A stretch of 64,000 nt of DNA from Streptomyces sp. NBC_01463 (GCA_036227345.1 CP109468.1:7936001-8000000), one strand, 5' to 3'; positions 26,798-36,229 are shown, counted from the stretch's first letter. Notes: generated by a model from the letters alone, not told the origin. A program made the numbers and translations.

Positions 26798-29311
26798 GTG
26801 ACCTGGTACGGCGCTGCCCGGCATGCTCCGCTCGATGAGGGCGGCAGCCTGTCCGGAAGGCCGAACGACGGCCGGGCGCCGGACGAACTGTCGCTGGTGC
26901 TCGCCCAGGCTGTCGTGACCGCGATCGAGTCCGCCGGCGGACAGGCCGGCGGCGTCTACCTGCCCTCCCGCACCCCCGGACTCCTGCGGCTGGCCGTGCT
27001 CGCGGGGCTGCCGGGACCGCTGTTCCGTCCCTGGTGGCGGATGCACGTGAACCGCCCGTTCCCCGTCGCCGAGGCCTTCCGGTCGGGCCACGCCGTGCAC
27101 CTCGCCGACGCGGAGGAGGCGATGCGCCGCTTCCCACAGCTGATGGCGGGCCTGCCCTTCCCCTTCGGCTCCCTCTACGTGCCGGTCATCCACGGCGGCA
27201 AGCCGCTCGCCGTCCTGGTCGTGCTGCGCCCGGCGACCCCCGGGGAACCGGTGGGCACCGCCGACCGGCGCAGGCTGCGCACCGTCGCCGACGCGCTCGG
27301 CGCCGCACTGGCCGCACTGGAGTCCGCGGGGACGAAGACCCGGTGGGACGAGGAGCCGCTGCCCGTCCAGCTTCCAGCGGGCAGTTCGCCGCCGGTCCGG
27401 ATCGGCCGCTTCGACTGGGACCTGGAGAGCGGCGCCGTCGGCGCGGACGACGAGCTCTGCGCCATCCTGGGCACCGGGCCGGAGCTGTTCCCCGGCACCA
27501 TCGACGCACTGGCGGCGCGGCTCGCCCCCGAGGACGTCCACGGGCTGTGGACCCTGGCCCGTCAGGCGGCGGGCTCGGGCGGACCGGTCGTCCGCCGGAT
27601 GCGGCTGCGCGGCCCCGACGGGCGCTCGCACCTGCTGGAGGTCTCGGGCCGCCGGGACAGCGGAGCGGAGCCCGGCGCGACGACCCATCTGACCGGGTTC
27701 CTGGTCGACCTCGGGATCGGCCCGGTCGTCGCGGAGGCGGCCGACCGGCTGCCGCGCGGCATCTTCTCCCTCGACCGTTTCGCCCGGATCACCTACATCA
27801 ACCGCCTCGCGGAGGAAATCCTCGGCCGTCCCCGGTCCGAACTGGTCGGGCGGGTCCTCTGGGAGGCCCTGCCGTGGTTCGCGAACCCCGCCTACGAGGA
27901 CCACTACCGCTCCGCGATGATCTCCGACGCGCCCGTCCACTTCCTCGCCCGCCGCAACACGCCGCAGCCCTGGCTCTCCGTCTCCCTGTACCCCGGGCAC
28001 GACGGTCTGACGGCCGTCCTCACCCCGACCGACCAGCCGGCCTACACGCCGGGCTCCGTCGTATCGCCCGGGCTGGGGCTCGGCTCACCGGCCGACCGCT
28101 CCGCCGCGTTGTACCGGCCGGTCGCCCTCGCCATCGCGCTCACCGAGGCCGTCACCGCCCGCCAGGTGTCCGCCGTGGTGACCGAGGAACTGCTTCCCGC
28201 CTTCGGCGGCCGCCAGCTCGCGATCTACCTGCTCAAGGAGCGTCATCTCTACCTGGAGTGGGAGACCGGCTTCCCCCAGGGGTTCCTGGACCGGTTCGAC
28301 GGCGTCGCCCTCGACGCCCGCATCCCCGGCGTCGAGACCCTGACCACCGGACGCCCCATCTTCTTCGAGTCGATGCAGCGGCTGGCCGCCGCGTACCCCG
28401 GCATCCCGATGGAGACCGACGTCGGCGCGCGCGCCTTCCTGCCCCTGATCGCCTCCGGACGGCACGTCGGCTCGTGCATCCTCGGCTTCGACCAGCCGCG
28501 CGGCTTCAGCCCGGAGGAGCGTACGGTCCTCACCGCACTGGCCGGACTCATCGCCCAGGCGCTCCAGCGGGCCCAGCGCTACGACACCGAGGCGGCCCTG
28601 GCCCGCGGCCTGCAGAACGTCCTGCTCCCGCACGGTCTGCCCGTCGTGGACGGCGTCGACACCGCGGGCCGTTACCTCGCCGGCACCCAGGGCATGGACG
28701 TCGGCGGCGACTGGTACGACGTCATCGAGACCGGGCAGAGGCTCGCCCTGGTCATCGGGGACGTACAGGGCCACGGCGTGGCCGCCGCCGCGACCATGGG
28801 CCAACTGCGCAGCGCGGTGCGGGCCTTCGCGCTCAGCGGGCACGATCCGCTGGAAGTGATGAGCGGGACCAACCGGCTGCTCATCGATCTCGACCCCGGC
28901 CAGTTCGCGAGCTGCTGCTACATCGTCATGGACCCGGCCACCGGCAGCACCCAGGCGGTGCGGGCCGGCCATCCGCAGCCCGTGCTGCGCCGCCCCGACG
29001 GCACCGTCGAGGTCATGGACCTGCCGGGCGGCATCGTGCTCGGTGTCGACGCCGACGCGACGTACCCCGTCACCGAACTGGAGCTGGCCCCCGGCGCGAT
29101 GCTCGCCCTGTACACCGACGGCATGGTCGAGGAGTCCGGAACGGACATCGACGTCGGCGTCGAGCGGCTGCGCAGCACCATCGCCGAGCGCGGCGCTGCC
29201 TCCCTGGCCGAGATGGCTGATCATGTGATCGGCCGGGCCAGGCAGGCCGCGGACCGGCCCGACGACATCGCCCTGCTGCTCGCGGCCCGGTGGGCCGCCG
29301 GGACCGCGTAG
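26798..29311 (+). CDS. GAF/PAS/SpoIIE-type PP2C phosphatase
   Basis: GTG 26798 with GGGGGAG upstream gives 837 aa; another in-frame GTG lies at 26762. Order of domains: GAF (about 20-180), two PAS-like domains (about 195-300 and 310-400), GAF (about 440-590) and a C-terminal PP2C/SpoIIE phosphatase (about 600-837). The phosphatase metal ligands are present in G-G-D-W-Y-D-V-I, G-D-V-Q-G-H-G and P-D-D-I-A-L-L. Such proteins dephosphorylate anti-anti-sigma factors in stress regulons. No HATPase kinase domain is attached and no anti-sigma partner is next to it, so the target is unknown. No membrane segment is seen. Confidence 0.92.
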   Translation: MTWYGAARHAPLDEGGSLSGRPNDGRAPDELSLVLAQAVVTAIESAGGQAGGVYLPSRTPGLLRLAVLAGLPGPLFRPWWRMHVNRPFPVAEAFRSGHAVHLADAEEAMRRFPQLMAGLPFPFGSLYVPVIHGGKPLAVLVVLRPATPGEPVGTADRRRLRTVADALGAALAALESAGTKTRWDEEPLPVQLPAGSSPPVRIGRFDWDLESGAVGADDELCAILGTGPELFPGTIDALAARLAPEDVHGLWTLARQAAGSGGPVVRRMRLRGPDGRSHLLEVSGRRDSGAEPGATTHLTGFLVDLGIGPVVAEAADRLPRGIFSLDRFARITYINRLAEEILGRPRSELVGRVLWEALPWFANPAYEDHYRSAMISDAPVHFLARRNTPQPWLSVSLYPGHDGLTAVLTPTDQPAYTPGSVVSPGLGLGSPADRSAALYRPVALAIALTEAVTARQVSAVVTEELLPAFGGRQLAIYLLKERHLYLEWETGFPQGFLDRFDGVALDARIPGVETLTTGRPIFFESMQRLAAAYPGIPMETDVGARAFLPLIASGRHVGSCILGFDQPRGFSPEERTVLTALAGLIAQALQRAQRYDTEAALARGLQNVLLPHGLPVVDGVDTAGRYLAGTQGMDVGGDWYDVIETGQRLALVIGDVQGHGVAAAATMGQLRSAVRAFALSGHDPLEVMSGTNRLLIDLDPGQFASCCYIVMDPATGSTQAVRAGHPQPVLRRPDGTVEVMDLPGGIVLGVDADATYPVTELELAPGAMLALYTDGMVEESGTDIDVGVERLRSTIAERGAASLAEMADHVIGRARQAADRPDDIALLLAARWAAGTA

Positions 29312-29346
29312 CTCCCCGGGCGATGCCGCCGGCCCGGCGGGGCAGC

Positions 29347-30792
29347 TCACCCGGTGACGGCCGCTTCCCGGCCGGTGCCCGAGGGTTCGGGCCGCGGCCT
29401 GCCCGGGAGCAGCAGACCCGCGAGGAAGACCACGGCCGCCGCCGCCACCGGCCACCAGAAGGCGTGGGCGAACGTGGCGGCGGTGGGGGCCGGCACGGAA
29501 CCGCCGGCCTGCAGGATCAGGGCGACGACGGCGATGCCCAGCGAGGCCCCGATCTGGTTGAGGATGAACACGGCGCCGGTGGCGCCCGCCACCGCGTCGC
29601 CCGGCACGGTCCGGTAGACCGATCCCATCGTCGGCGCACCGACCAGGCCCATCCCGAAACCGGCGGCGAACTGGGCCGCGGTCAGCCAGATCTGGGGAGT
29701 TCCGGCATCGGCACCGGTGAAGACCAGGGCGCCGGCCCCGATCAGCAGGGCTCCGGTGGGCACCAGCCGGCGGGCACCGAGACGGTCCGCGAGCCGGCCC
29801 GCCACCGGCATCCCGATGAGCGTGCCGAGGCCCAGCGGGGCGAGCAGGAGTCCGGACCGCAGTACGCCGTGGCCGTGCACCTGCTGGTAGTAGAGCGGCA
29901 GCAGGAACAGCAGGGAGAACAGCCCGCCGCCGAGCAGGAACATCGTCGCGACGCTCGCGCCGAACCCCTTGTTGGCGAACAGGCGCAGATCGAGCAGGGG
30001 TATGCGGGTGGTGCGCAGGGCGTGCACGGCGTACACGGTGAACAGGGCGATGCCCAGGGTCAGGGCGATGATCACCCCGGCGTCCCCGAACCCCTGGCCG
30101 CCGGCCCGGGACAGCGCGAACACGAGCGCGGCGAAGCCGGGGCAGAGCAGGGCGACACCGGGGGCGTCGAGCGGTACGGGGTCCGCGGCCCGCGGCGGGT
30201 CGGCCGGCAGGACGCGGACGGCCAGCACGATCGCGGCGAGGGCGAACGGGATGTTGACCAGGAACATCCACTGCCAGGAGAAGTTGTCCAGCAGCAGCCC
30301 GCCGATGACCGGGCCGACCACGGGACCGAGGGTGATCGGTACGGAGACCAGACCCATGACCCGGCCGATGCGGGCGGGCCCCGCGGCGCCCGCGACGACC
30401 GTCATCATGATCGGGTCGACCATCCCGCCGCCGAGACCCTGGACGACGCGGAAGGCGATCAGGCTCTCCGCGTTCCAGGCGACGGCGCAGAGCGCCGACC
30501 CGGTCAGGAAGACCGAGAGTCCCAGCAGCCACATCCGCTTGGCGCCGAAGCGGACCACGGCCCACCCGGCCACCGGGATCGCGAGGGCGACCGCGAGGAG
30601 ATAGCCCGTGGTGACCCACTCGACGGTGGCCAGGGTCGCGTGGAACTCGCCGCCCAGCGTGCTGATCCCGACGTTGACGATCGTCGCGTCCAGGTAGGAC
30701 ATCATCCCGCCGAGCACCATGACGCCGACCAGGGTGAGCAGCGCGGCATCGAGCCCGGCCGCCCCGCTCCCCGCTCGTTTCGTTACAGACAC
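29347..30792 (-). CDS. MFS multidrug efflux permease (DHA2/EmrB-QacA type)
   Basis: GTG 30792 lies 6 nt after AAAAGGGG and is preferred over the ATG at 30816, which has no RBS. The 481-aa protein has 13-14 hydrophobic helices, motif A-like G-W-A-V-V-R-F-G-A-K-R, motif C-like G-P-V-V-G-P-V-I-G-G, and D-A-T-I-V-N-V at helix 1, diagnostic of DHA2 proton-driven drug exporters. A divergent TetR gene 79 bp away shares the promoter region, a classic repressor/efflux pair. The substrate cannot be read from sequence. Confidence 0.93.
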   Translation of the reverse strand: MSVTKRAGSGAAGLDAALLTLVGVMVLGGMMSYLDATIVNVGISTLGGEFHATLATVEWVTTGYLLAVALAIPVAGWAVVRFGAKRMWLLGLSVFLTGSALCAVAWNAESLIAFRVVQGLGGGMVDPIMMTVVAGAAGPARIGRVMGLVSVPITLGPVVGPVIGGLLLDNFSWQWMFLVNIPFALAAIVLAVRVLPADPPRAADPVPLDAPGVALLCPGFAALVFALSRAGGQGFGDAGVIIALTLGIALFTVYAVHALRTTRIPLLDLRLFANKGFGASVATMFLLGGGLFSLLFLLPLYYQQVHGHGVLRSGLLLAPLGLGTLIGMPVAGRLADRLGARRLVPTGALLIGAGALVFTGADAGTPQIWLTAAQFAAGFGMGLVGAPTMGSVYRTVPGDAVAGATGAVFILNQIGASLGIAVVALILQAGGSVPAPTAATFAHAFWWPVAAAAVVFLAGLLLPGRPRPEPSGTGREAAVTG

Positions 30793-30821
30793 AGAAACCC
30801 CTTTTAACCGAGCCATCCAAG

Positions 30822-30840
30822 TAACTTTACTGGGTAGTTA
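30822..30840. promoter_or_regulatory. Putative TetR operator over the MFS promoter
   Basis: TAACT (30822-30826) and AGTTA (30836-30840) form an inverted repeat in the only AT-rich part of the MFS/TetR gap. It overlaps a leftward -10-like TAAAGT. Confidence 0.5.
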
Positions 30841-30859
30841 AATCCGGTGGCTGGCACGG

Positions 30860-30865
30860 TAGCAT
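30860..30865 (+). promoter_or_regulatory. -10 element (TAGCAT) of the tetR-type gene
   Basis: TAGCAT lies 6 nt before ATG 30872, and no Shine-Dalgarno is present. The geometry predicts a leaderless transcript. Confidence 0.5.
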
Positions 30866-30871
30866 GACGGC

Positions 30872-31540
30872 ATGAGTGTCGGCGAGAACATGACGACGGC
30901 CGGTGGCCAGGCGGACCGAGGGCGGCTGGACAAGCGCCGGGCGATCGTGGAGGCCGCCCTCCGGGTGTTCGCGCAGGTCGGCTACGCGCAGGCCAGCCTG
31001 GACGTGATCGCGGCCGAGGCCGGGGTCTCCAAGCCGACGATCTACAACCACCTGGGGTCGAAGGAGAATCTGTTCCGGTACGTCATGACGGAGACCGCGG
31101 CCCGGGCCAACGCCAAGACGCTCGACGTGCTGACGGCCTTCCCCACCGACCCGGCACAGCTGCGGCCCGGCCTCGAGGACGTGGCGCACAAACTCGTCGA
31201 CTGCTACTGCGACGAGCAGTCCGAGGCCGTGCGCCGGCTGCTGTACGCGGAGGCCGTGCGCTTCCCCGACCTCTTCGACGCGGTACGGGCCAGCGGACCC
31301 AACCAGTTCACCGAGGCCCTGGCGGGCCGGCTGGCCCGGTTCGCGAACGCCGGGCACCTGCGGATCGAGGACCCGGTCCGGGCGGCCAACCAGTTCATTG
31401 CGCTCGTCTACGAGGAGGTGCCGGCGATGACCGCGCTGGGCACCCGTCCGCTCGACCCGGCGGACGTCTCGAAGGTCGTGGAGGCGGGAGTGGACACCTT
31501 CCTTCGCGCCTTCGGCCCGGCCCCCTCCGGTGCGGCCTGA
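30872..31540 (+). CDS. TetR-family transcriptional regulator
   Basis: The 222-aa protein has the TetR HTH at about 23-67 (I-V-E-A-A-L-R-V-F...A-S-L-D-V-I-A-A-E-A-G-V-S-K-P-T-I-Y-N-H-L-G-S-K-E-N-L-F split by the usual turn) and a helical ligand-binding C-terminal half of the TetR_C_AefR-like type. It should repress the divergent DHA2 efflux gene and probably itself, with release by an efflux substrate. A hairpin at 31567-31608 ends the unit. Confidence 0.93.
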   Translation: MSVGENMTTAGGQADRGRLDKRRAIVEAALRVFAQVGYAQASLDVIAAEAGVSKPTIYNHLGSKENLFRYVMTETAARANAKTLDVLTAFPTDPAQLRPGLEDVAHKLVDCYCDEQSEAVRRLLYAEAVRFPDLFDAVRASGPNQFTEALAGRLARFANAGHLRIEDPVRAANQFIALVYEEVPAMTALGTRPLDPADVSKVVEAGVDTFLRAFGPAPSGAA

Positions 31541-31566
31541 CAGTCGGGTCGGCACGGACCGGAACG

Positions 31567-31608
31567 GGTCTCCGCCCGCGCCGGAGCGGGCCGGGGCGGG
31601 CGGAGACC
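31567..31608. terminator. Hairpin terminator between tetR-type gene and convergent flavoprotein
   Basis: GGTCTCCGCCCG (31567-31578) pairs with CGGGCGGAGACC (31597-31608). Confidence 0.65.
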
Positions 31609-31615
31609 GGGCGGC

Positions 31616-32929
31616 TCAGCGCCTGCGCGGGCCCGGAGCCGGGACGAGGCGTACCGCCGTGTTCAGGACGTGGTCGATCACGTCGTGCGAGGGCTTGTCC
31701 GTCAGGTTGGTGAGCAGCCGGGCCAGGGTGTTCAGCAGGAACGGCGAGTTCATCACGTACCGGTTGAGCACCGGCTGGAAACCCGACCTGCTGAAGACCA
31801 GATCGGCCGCCTTGTTGCCGAGCCGGTAGTAGCTGCCCCAGCGGCGGTTCATCTCGACGGGGTAGTGGTGGAGCGCCCGCTCCCGCCTCGGACCCGCCGG
31901 CAGGGCCAGGGCGAGCGCCGCCGACTCGGCCGCGACCTCGCCGGCCTCCATCGCCTGGCCGATGCCCTCACCGTTCCACGGGCTGATCATGCCTCCCGAA
32001 TCGCCGACCAGGAGGAGCCCCCTCGTGTACAGCGGATGCCGGTTGAAGCCCAGGGGCAGCGCGGCGCTGCGCACCGGCCCCTCGGCGTTCTCCTCGCGCA
32101 GTCCCCACTCCTGCGGGGTCCGCGCCAGCCACCGGTCCAGGGTGGCCCGCAGGTCTGCCTTGCCGTGCCGGTGGTGGGGGATCGCACCGAGACCCACGTT
32201 GACCCGGCCGTCACCCATCGGGAAGATCCAGCCGTACCCCGGCAGGAAGTGGTCGCTCCGGGGGTAGCGGAGGTCGGCCCAGAGCTCCAGGAACTCCTCC
32301 CGGGAACGCTCGGGGCTCCGGTAGTAGCGGCGGGCCGCCGTGGCGATCTGCCGCTTCGCGTCCCGCTGCAGCCCCATCGCGAGGGCGAGCCGCGCGGAGG
32401 CGCCGTCCGCGGCGATGACGACCGGAGCGCGGTGCACCACCGGTTCCCCGGCCCCCGACACGGCGGTGACACCGGTGATCCGGCCCGCCCGGTCGGTCAC
32501 CGGATCCGTCACCTTCACCCCGGTGCGCAGCCGCGCCCCGGCGGCCACCGCGTGCCGGGCCAGGATGTCGTCGAAGTCGTGCCGGCTGCGGGTGAGGCCG
32601 AAATCCGGGTAGCCGCCCAGTGACGGCCAGTCGATCTGCACCTGCCGGTCCCCGGTCACCCAGCGCATCCCGCGCGACCGCGTCCAGCCGGGTGCCGAGA
32701 TGTCGATGCCCATCCGGATCAGCTGGTGCACGGCACGCGGGGTGAGGCCGTCCCCGCACACCTTCTCCCGCGGGAACGCGGACTTCTCCAGCAACAGCAC
32801 GTCGACGCCCGCTCTGGCGAGATGGAAGGCGGCGGACGAGCCGGCCGGCCCCGCCCCCACCACGATCACCTGGGCCTCCTCGGCGGAGCCTTCGTCCGGT
32901 GCGGACTGGTCTGCGTGCGCTTCCCGCAT
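31616..32929 (-). CDS. Geranylgeranyl-reductase-family FAD oxidoreductase
   Basis: ATG 32929 follows AGGAAAGGG and gives 437 aa; the longer frame to 32989 adds a basic tail without homology. Residues 20-50 hold the FAD-binding V-V-G-A-G-P-A-G-S-S-A-A and L-E-K. P-R-x-K-V-C-G-D-G-L-T-P-R-A is the signature of geranylgeranyl reductase (ChlP/menaquinone reductase) enzymes. G-D-S-G-G-M-I-S-P-W-N-G-E-G-I-G is the second FAD motif. Such enzymes saturate isoprenoid side chains of menaquinone or lipids, or act in halogenation/oxygenation pathways. It stands alone, so the substrate remains open. Confidence 0.9.
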   Translation of the reverse strand: MREAHADQSAPDEGSAEEAQVIVVGAGPAGSSAAFHLARAGVDVLLLEKSAFPREKVCGDGLTPRAVHQLIRMGIDISAPGWTRSRGMRWVTGDRQVQIDWPSLGGYPDFGLTRSRHDFDDILARHAVAAGARLRTGVKVTDPVTDRAGRITGVTAVSGAGEPVVHRAPVVIAADGASARLALAMGLQRDAKRQIATAARRYYRSPERSREEFLELWADLRYPRSDHFLPGYGWIFPMGDGRVNVGLGAIPHHRHGKADLRATLDRWLARTPQEWGLREENAEGPVRSAALPLGFNRHPLYTRGLLLVGDSGGMISPWNGEGIGQAMEAGEVAAESAALALALPAGPRRERALHHYPVEMNRRWGSYYRLGNKAADLVFSRSGFQPVLNRYVMNSPFLLNTLARLLTNLTDKPSHDVIDHVLNTAVRLVPAPGPRRR

Positions 32930-33099
32930 GGGAACCCTTTCCTGGGGCGGCCGGCGCCGCCCGCGGACGGCGACCCTGTACACCGACATCCTGCCGGTTC
33001 GGACCGCTCCGCGGCAGGGTGATCAACACCCCGGAACACACGGGCAGTCGGCTGCGACGTGTTCCGGAAGTCCCGCCCGCCCGGCGCCGGAACGCGGGT

Positions 33100-33124
33100 C
33101 GGGACCGCACGGAGTGCGGTCCCG
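33100..33124 (-). terminator. Hairpin just after the 31-aa minigene
   Basis: CGGGACCGCAC (33100-33110) pairs perfectly with GTGCGGTCCCG (33114-33124), loop GGA. On the minus strand it lies 28 nt past the minigene stop codon. Confidence 0.6.
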
Positions 33125-33151
33125 ATGGCGAAGAAGAGAGCGGCGCGGAAG

Positions 33152-33247
33152 TCAGTAAGGCAGCGGGCGCCCCGACGGGGTGCGCAGATCGAGCGGCGGC
33201 GGCCTGGAAGGAAGCTGGGGACGTCGGACGATCCTGATGCGGCCCAC
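33152..33247 (-). CDS. Candidate 31-aa peptide gene
   Basis: A GTG start has the perfect Shine-Dalgarno AGGAGGT (33254-33260 on the plus strand as ACCTCCT) with a 6-nt spacer. The 31-residue product starts M-G-R-I-R-I-V-R-R-P and ends S-G-R-P-L-P-Y. It is Pro/Arg-rich, without Cys, Lys or a hydrophobic core. A stem-loop closes the unit 28 nt downstream, so it looks like a free-standing minigene in the 440-bp gap between the flavoprotein and the second SpoIIE gene. I recognise no family; a regulatory peptide, RiPP-like precursor or chance frame are possible. Confidence 0.45.
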   Translation of the reverse strand: MGRIRIVRRPQLPSRPPPLDLRTPSGRPLPY

Positions 33248-33369
33248 TGCACCACCTCCTGTCGGTCCCTGTCATATGCCCTCCGGTGCGGCGTTCACAC
33301 ATCCGGCGGCCAGGAAGGGCACGGTGCCTCGAACAGGCGGCTGCGACGAATCGTGTTAAACCTGAAGAT

Positions 33370-36153
33370 GTGGGTGGTACAGGTCGGTTCCGGACGTGGC
33401 TTCACCGCTCCGCCCGGCAGCCGCATCGGCACGATGACGGACGCCCGGGCGGTGACGAGCCTGCACCCTCCGGCCCGAATCCCGGGCGCTCCTCACCGGG
33501 ACGCAGGCTGCGCGCACTCTTCAGCGTCCGTACCGTCGCCGGCCAGGTCTTCTTCCTCATGCTGGGCATCGTGGCGCTGCTCGTCGCGACCGCCGTGATC
33601 GCCCTGGTGGTGCAGGGCAGACGCGACAGCATGAACGTGGCCCGGGCCAAGTCGCTGAGCGTCGCGGAGACCTTCGCGCACGGGCCCGGCATCGCGGCCG
33701 CCCTGGACTCCAGGGACCCCACCGCGCTCCTGCAGCCACGCGCCGAGGAGATCCGGCGGAGCACCGGCGTGGAGTACGTCGTCGTCGCCGGGACCAACGG
33801 AATCCGCTACACCCACCCCGACATCGCACTGATCGGGAAGCACATCCTCGGGCCTTACAAGGAGGCGCTGGAGGGTGACGGCTTCACCCGGACCGTCAAC
33901 GCCAGCCGGGGTCTCGCGGTCAACTCGGTGGTGCCGGTGCAGCGGCCCGACGGCACGGTCGCCGGTCTCGTGTCCGTCGGCATCAAGGTCGAGACCGTGA
34001 ACAAGCTCGCCTACCCCAGCATCCCGCTCGCCGCAGGCGCCGCGGTGGTCGCGCTCGCCCTCACGGCGGGCGGCGCGGCCCTGGTGAGCCGCCGGCTGGG
34101 CCGCCAGACGCGCGGACTCGGCCCGGCCGAGATGACCCGGATGTACGAACACCACGACGCGGTGCTGCACTCGGTCCGCGAGGGCGTCCTGATCATCGGC
34201 GCCGACGGCCGGCTGGCCCTGGCCAACGACGAGGCCCGCCGGCTCCTGGACCTGCCCGCCGATGCCGAGGGCCGGGCCGTGGCGGACCTGGGGCTGAACC
34301 CCCGTACCGCGGAACTGCTGGCCTCCGGGCAGGTCGCCACGGACGAGGTGCGGCCCGCCGGGAACCGGCTGCTGGCCGTCAACCTCCGCCCCACCGGCCA
34401 GCGGGGCGGACCGCCCGGCACGGTCGCCACCCTGCGGGACACCACGGAACTGCAGGTCGTCACCGGCCGGGCGGAGACCGTGCGGGAACGGCTGCTGCTC
34501 CTCTACCGGGCGGGGGCCCGCATCGGCACCACCCTCGACATCACCACGACCGCACGGGAACTGGCGGAGGTCGCCGCCCCCGGATTCGCCGACTGCGCGA
34601 CGGTCGACCTCGCCGACTCCGTCCTGCGCGGCGAGGAACCGGAGGCACCATCCGGCAATGTGATGGACGTGCGCCGCACCGCCGTGAGCGGCGTCGGCCC
34701 GGACCATCCGCTCTATCCGCTGGGCCGCGTCATCGGCTTCGTGCCCACCAGCGCCGAGGGCATCGGCAGCAGCAGCGGCCACACCTGGATGGTGCCGGAC
34801 CTCACCGCGTCCCACCAGTGGCGCCTGCCCGACCCCGCCCAGTCCGCGCGGATCCTGGAGTACGGATTCCACTCGCTGCTCTCCGTACCCCTGCACGCGC
34901 GCGGCGTCATCCTCGGCATGGCCAACTTCTGGCGCGCGCAGAACGAGGCCCCCTTCGACGCCGAGGACCTGTCCTTCGCCGAGGAACTGGTGGCCCGGGC
35001 GGCCGTCAGCGTCGACAACGCCCGGCGCTACACCCGTGAGCACGAGATGGCGGTGACCCTCCAGCGCAGCCTGCTGCCGAGCGCCCTGCCCGAGCAGAAC
35101 GCCCTGGACGTCGCCTACCGCTACCTGCCGGCCCAGGCCGGGGTGGGCGGCGACTGGTTCGACGTGATCCCGCTGTCCGGCGCACGGGTGGCACTCGTCG
35201 TCGGCGACGTCGTCGGGCACGGTCTGCACGCCGCGGCCACCATGGGCCGGCTGCGCACCACGGTGCACAACTTCTCCACGCTGGACCTGCCGCCCGACGA
35301 ACTCCTCGGCCACCTCGACGAGCTCGTCGTCAGAATGGACCAGGACGAAGGTGCCGGAGGCGGGTCGATCACCGGGGCCACCTGTCTGTACGCGATCTAC
35401 GACGCGGTCTCCGGGCGCGTGTGCGTGGCCAGGGCCGGTCACCCCGGGCCTGCCCTCGTCCTGCCCGACGGCACCGTCGAGTTCCCCGAGATCCCGGCCG
35501 GTCTGCCGCTCGGCATCGGCGGCATGCCTTTCGAGGCGACCGAGCTGGAGGTGCCCGAGGGGAGCCGCTTGGTGCTGTACACGGACGGTCTGGTGGAGCG
35601 CCGCGACCAGGACATCGACGAGGGCATGGAGCAGCTGCGCGGAGCCCTGGCCGGCCGCGACCGCACACCGGAGGAGACCTGCGACGACGTGCTGGAGGCC
35701 CTGCTGTCCAACCGCCCGGGGGACGACGTCGCGCTCCTGGTCGCCCGCACCCGCACCCTCGATCCGGCCCGTCGCGTCCAGTGGGAGGTGGCCCCCGACC
35801 CGTCGGCCGTCGCCGGAGTCCGCAAGGAGGCCATCCGCTGGCTCACCGACCGGGGCCTCGACGAGGAGGGCTTCGTCACCGAACTGATCCTGAGCGAACT
35901 CGTCACCAACGCGATCCGGTACGGCTCCGAGCCGATCAGCGTGCGGCTCCTGTACGACCGGGCCCTGATCTGCGAGGTGTCGGACTGCAGCAGCACCTCC
36001 CCGCACCTGCGCTACGCCGCGACCACGGACGAGGGCGGGCGGGGTCTGTTCCTGGTCGCCCAGTTCGCCGAACGCTGGGGCACCCGCTACACCGAGCGCG
36101 GCAAGGTCATCTGGTCCGAGCAGTCGCTCGACGGACCGGAGCCGCCCGGGTAG
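33370..36153 (+). CDS. Membrane sensor SpoIIE-type phosphatase with PAS, GAF and HATPase domains
   Basis: The 927-aa protein (GTG 33370; another in-frame GTG at 33286; neither has a strong RBS) has a transmembrane helix at about 48-70, an extracellular single-Cache/PDC-like sensor (S-L-S-V-A-E-T-F-A...G-I-R-Y-T-H-P) and a second helix at about 195-220. Then come PAS (about 235-330), GAF (about 365-560), PP2C/SpoIIE phosphatase (about 575-795: G-G-D-W-F-D-V-I, G-D-V-V-G-H-G, G-D-D-V-A-L-L) and a C-terminal anti-sigma-type HATPase (about 805-927: E-L-V-T-N-A-I-R-Y-G, G-G-R-G-L-F-L-V). It could switch a sigma-factor partner both ways, as kinase and phosphatase of one anti-anti-sigma protein. The Cache-like sensor resembles citrate/dicarboxylate sensors. 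Confidence 0.9.
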   Translation: MGGTGRFRTWLHRSARQPHRHDDGRPGGDEPAPSGPNPGRSSPGRRLRALFSVRTVAGQVFFLMLGIVALLVATAVIALVVQGRRDSMNVARAKSLSVAETFAHGPGIAAALDSRDPTALLQPRAEEIRRSTGVEYVVVAGTNGIRYTHPDIALIGKHILGPYKEALEGDGFTRTVNASRGLAVNSVVPVQRPDGTVAGLVSVGIKVETVNKLAYPSIPLAAGAAVVALALTAGGAALVSRRLGRQTRGLGPAEMTRMYEHHDAVLHSVREGVLIIGADGRLALANDEARRLLDLPADAEGRAVADLGLNPRTAELLASGQVATDEVRPAGNRLLAVNLRPTGQRGGPPGTVATLRDTTELQVVTGRAETVRERLLLLYRAGARIGTTLDITTTARELAEVAAPGFADCATVDLADSVLRGEEPEAPSGNVMDVRRTAVSGVGPDHPLYPLGRVIGFVPTSAEGIGSSSGHTWMVPDLTASHQWRLPDPAQSARILEYGFHSLLSVPLHARGVILGMANFWRAQNEAPFDAEDLSFAEELVARAAVSVDNARRYTREHEMAVTLQRSLLPSALPEQNALDVAYRYLPAQAGVGGDWFDVIPLSGARVALVVGDVVGHGLHAAATMGRLRTTVHNFSTLDLPPDELLGHLDELVVRMDQDEGAGGGSITGATCLYAIYDAVSGRVCVARAGHPGPALVLPDGTVEFPEIPAGLPLGIGGMPFEATELEVPEGSRLVLYTDGLVERRDQDIDEGMEQLRGALAGRDRTPEETCDDVLEALLSNRPGDDVALLVARTRTLDPARRVQWEVAPDPSAVAGVRKEAIRWLTDRGLDEEGFVTELILSELVTNAIRYGSEPISVRLLYDRALICEVSDCSSTSPHLRYAATTDEGGRGLFLVAQFAERWGTRYTERGKVIWSEQSLDGPEPPG

Positions 36154-36170
36154 CAGCCGCACCGACGGGA

Positions 36171-36201
36171 CGGGGCCCGGCAGTGTGACTGCCGGGCCCC
36201 G
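36171..36201. terminator. Bidirectional terminator
   Basis: A perfect 14-bp stem pairs 36171-36184 with 36188-36201, loop GTG. It lies between the phosphatase gene and the convergent secreted protein. Confidence 0.82.
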
Positions 36202-36229
36202 CAAGGGTTCGTTCACCTCACACGTGTGG

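Noticed and set aside
26549..28000. A 483-codon antisense frame over the first SpoIIE-type phosphatase
   Set aside because: Composition is typical of high-GC shadow frames, and the sense strand has complete GAF/PAS/PP2C motifs.
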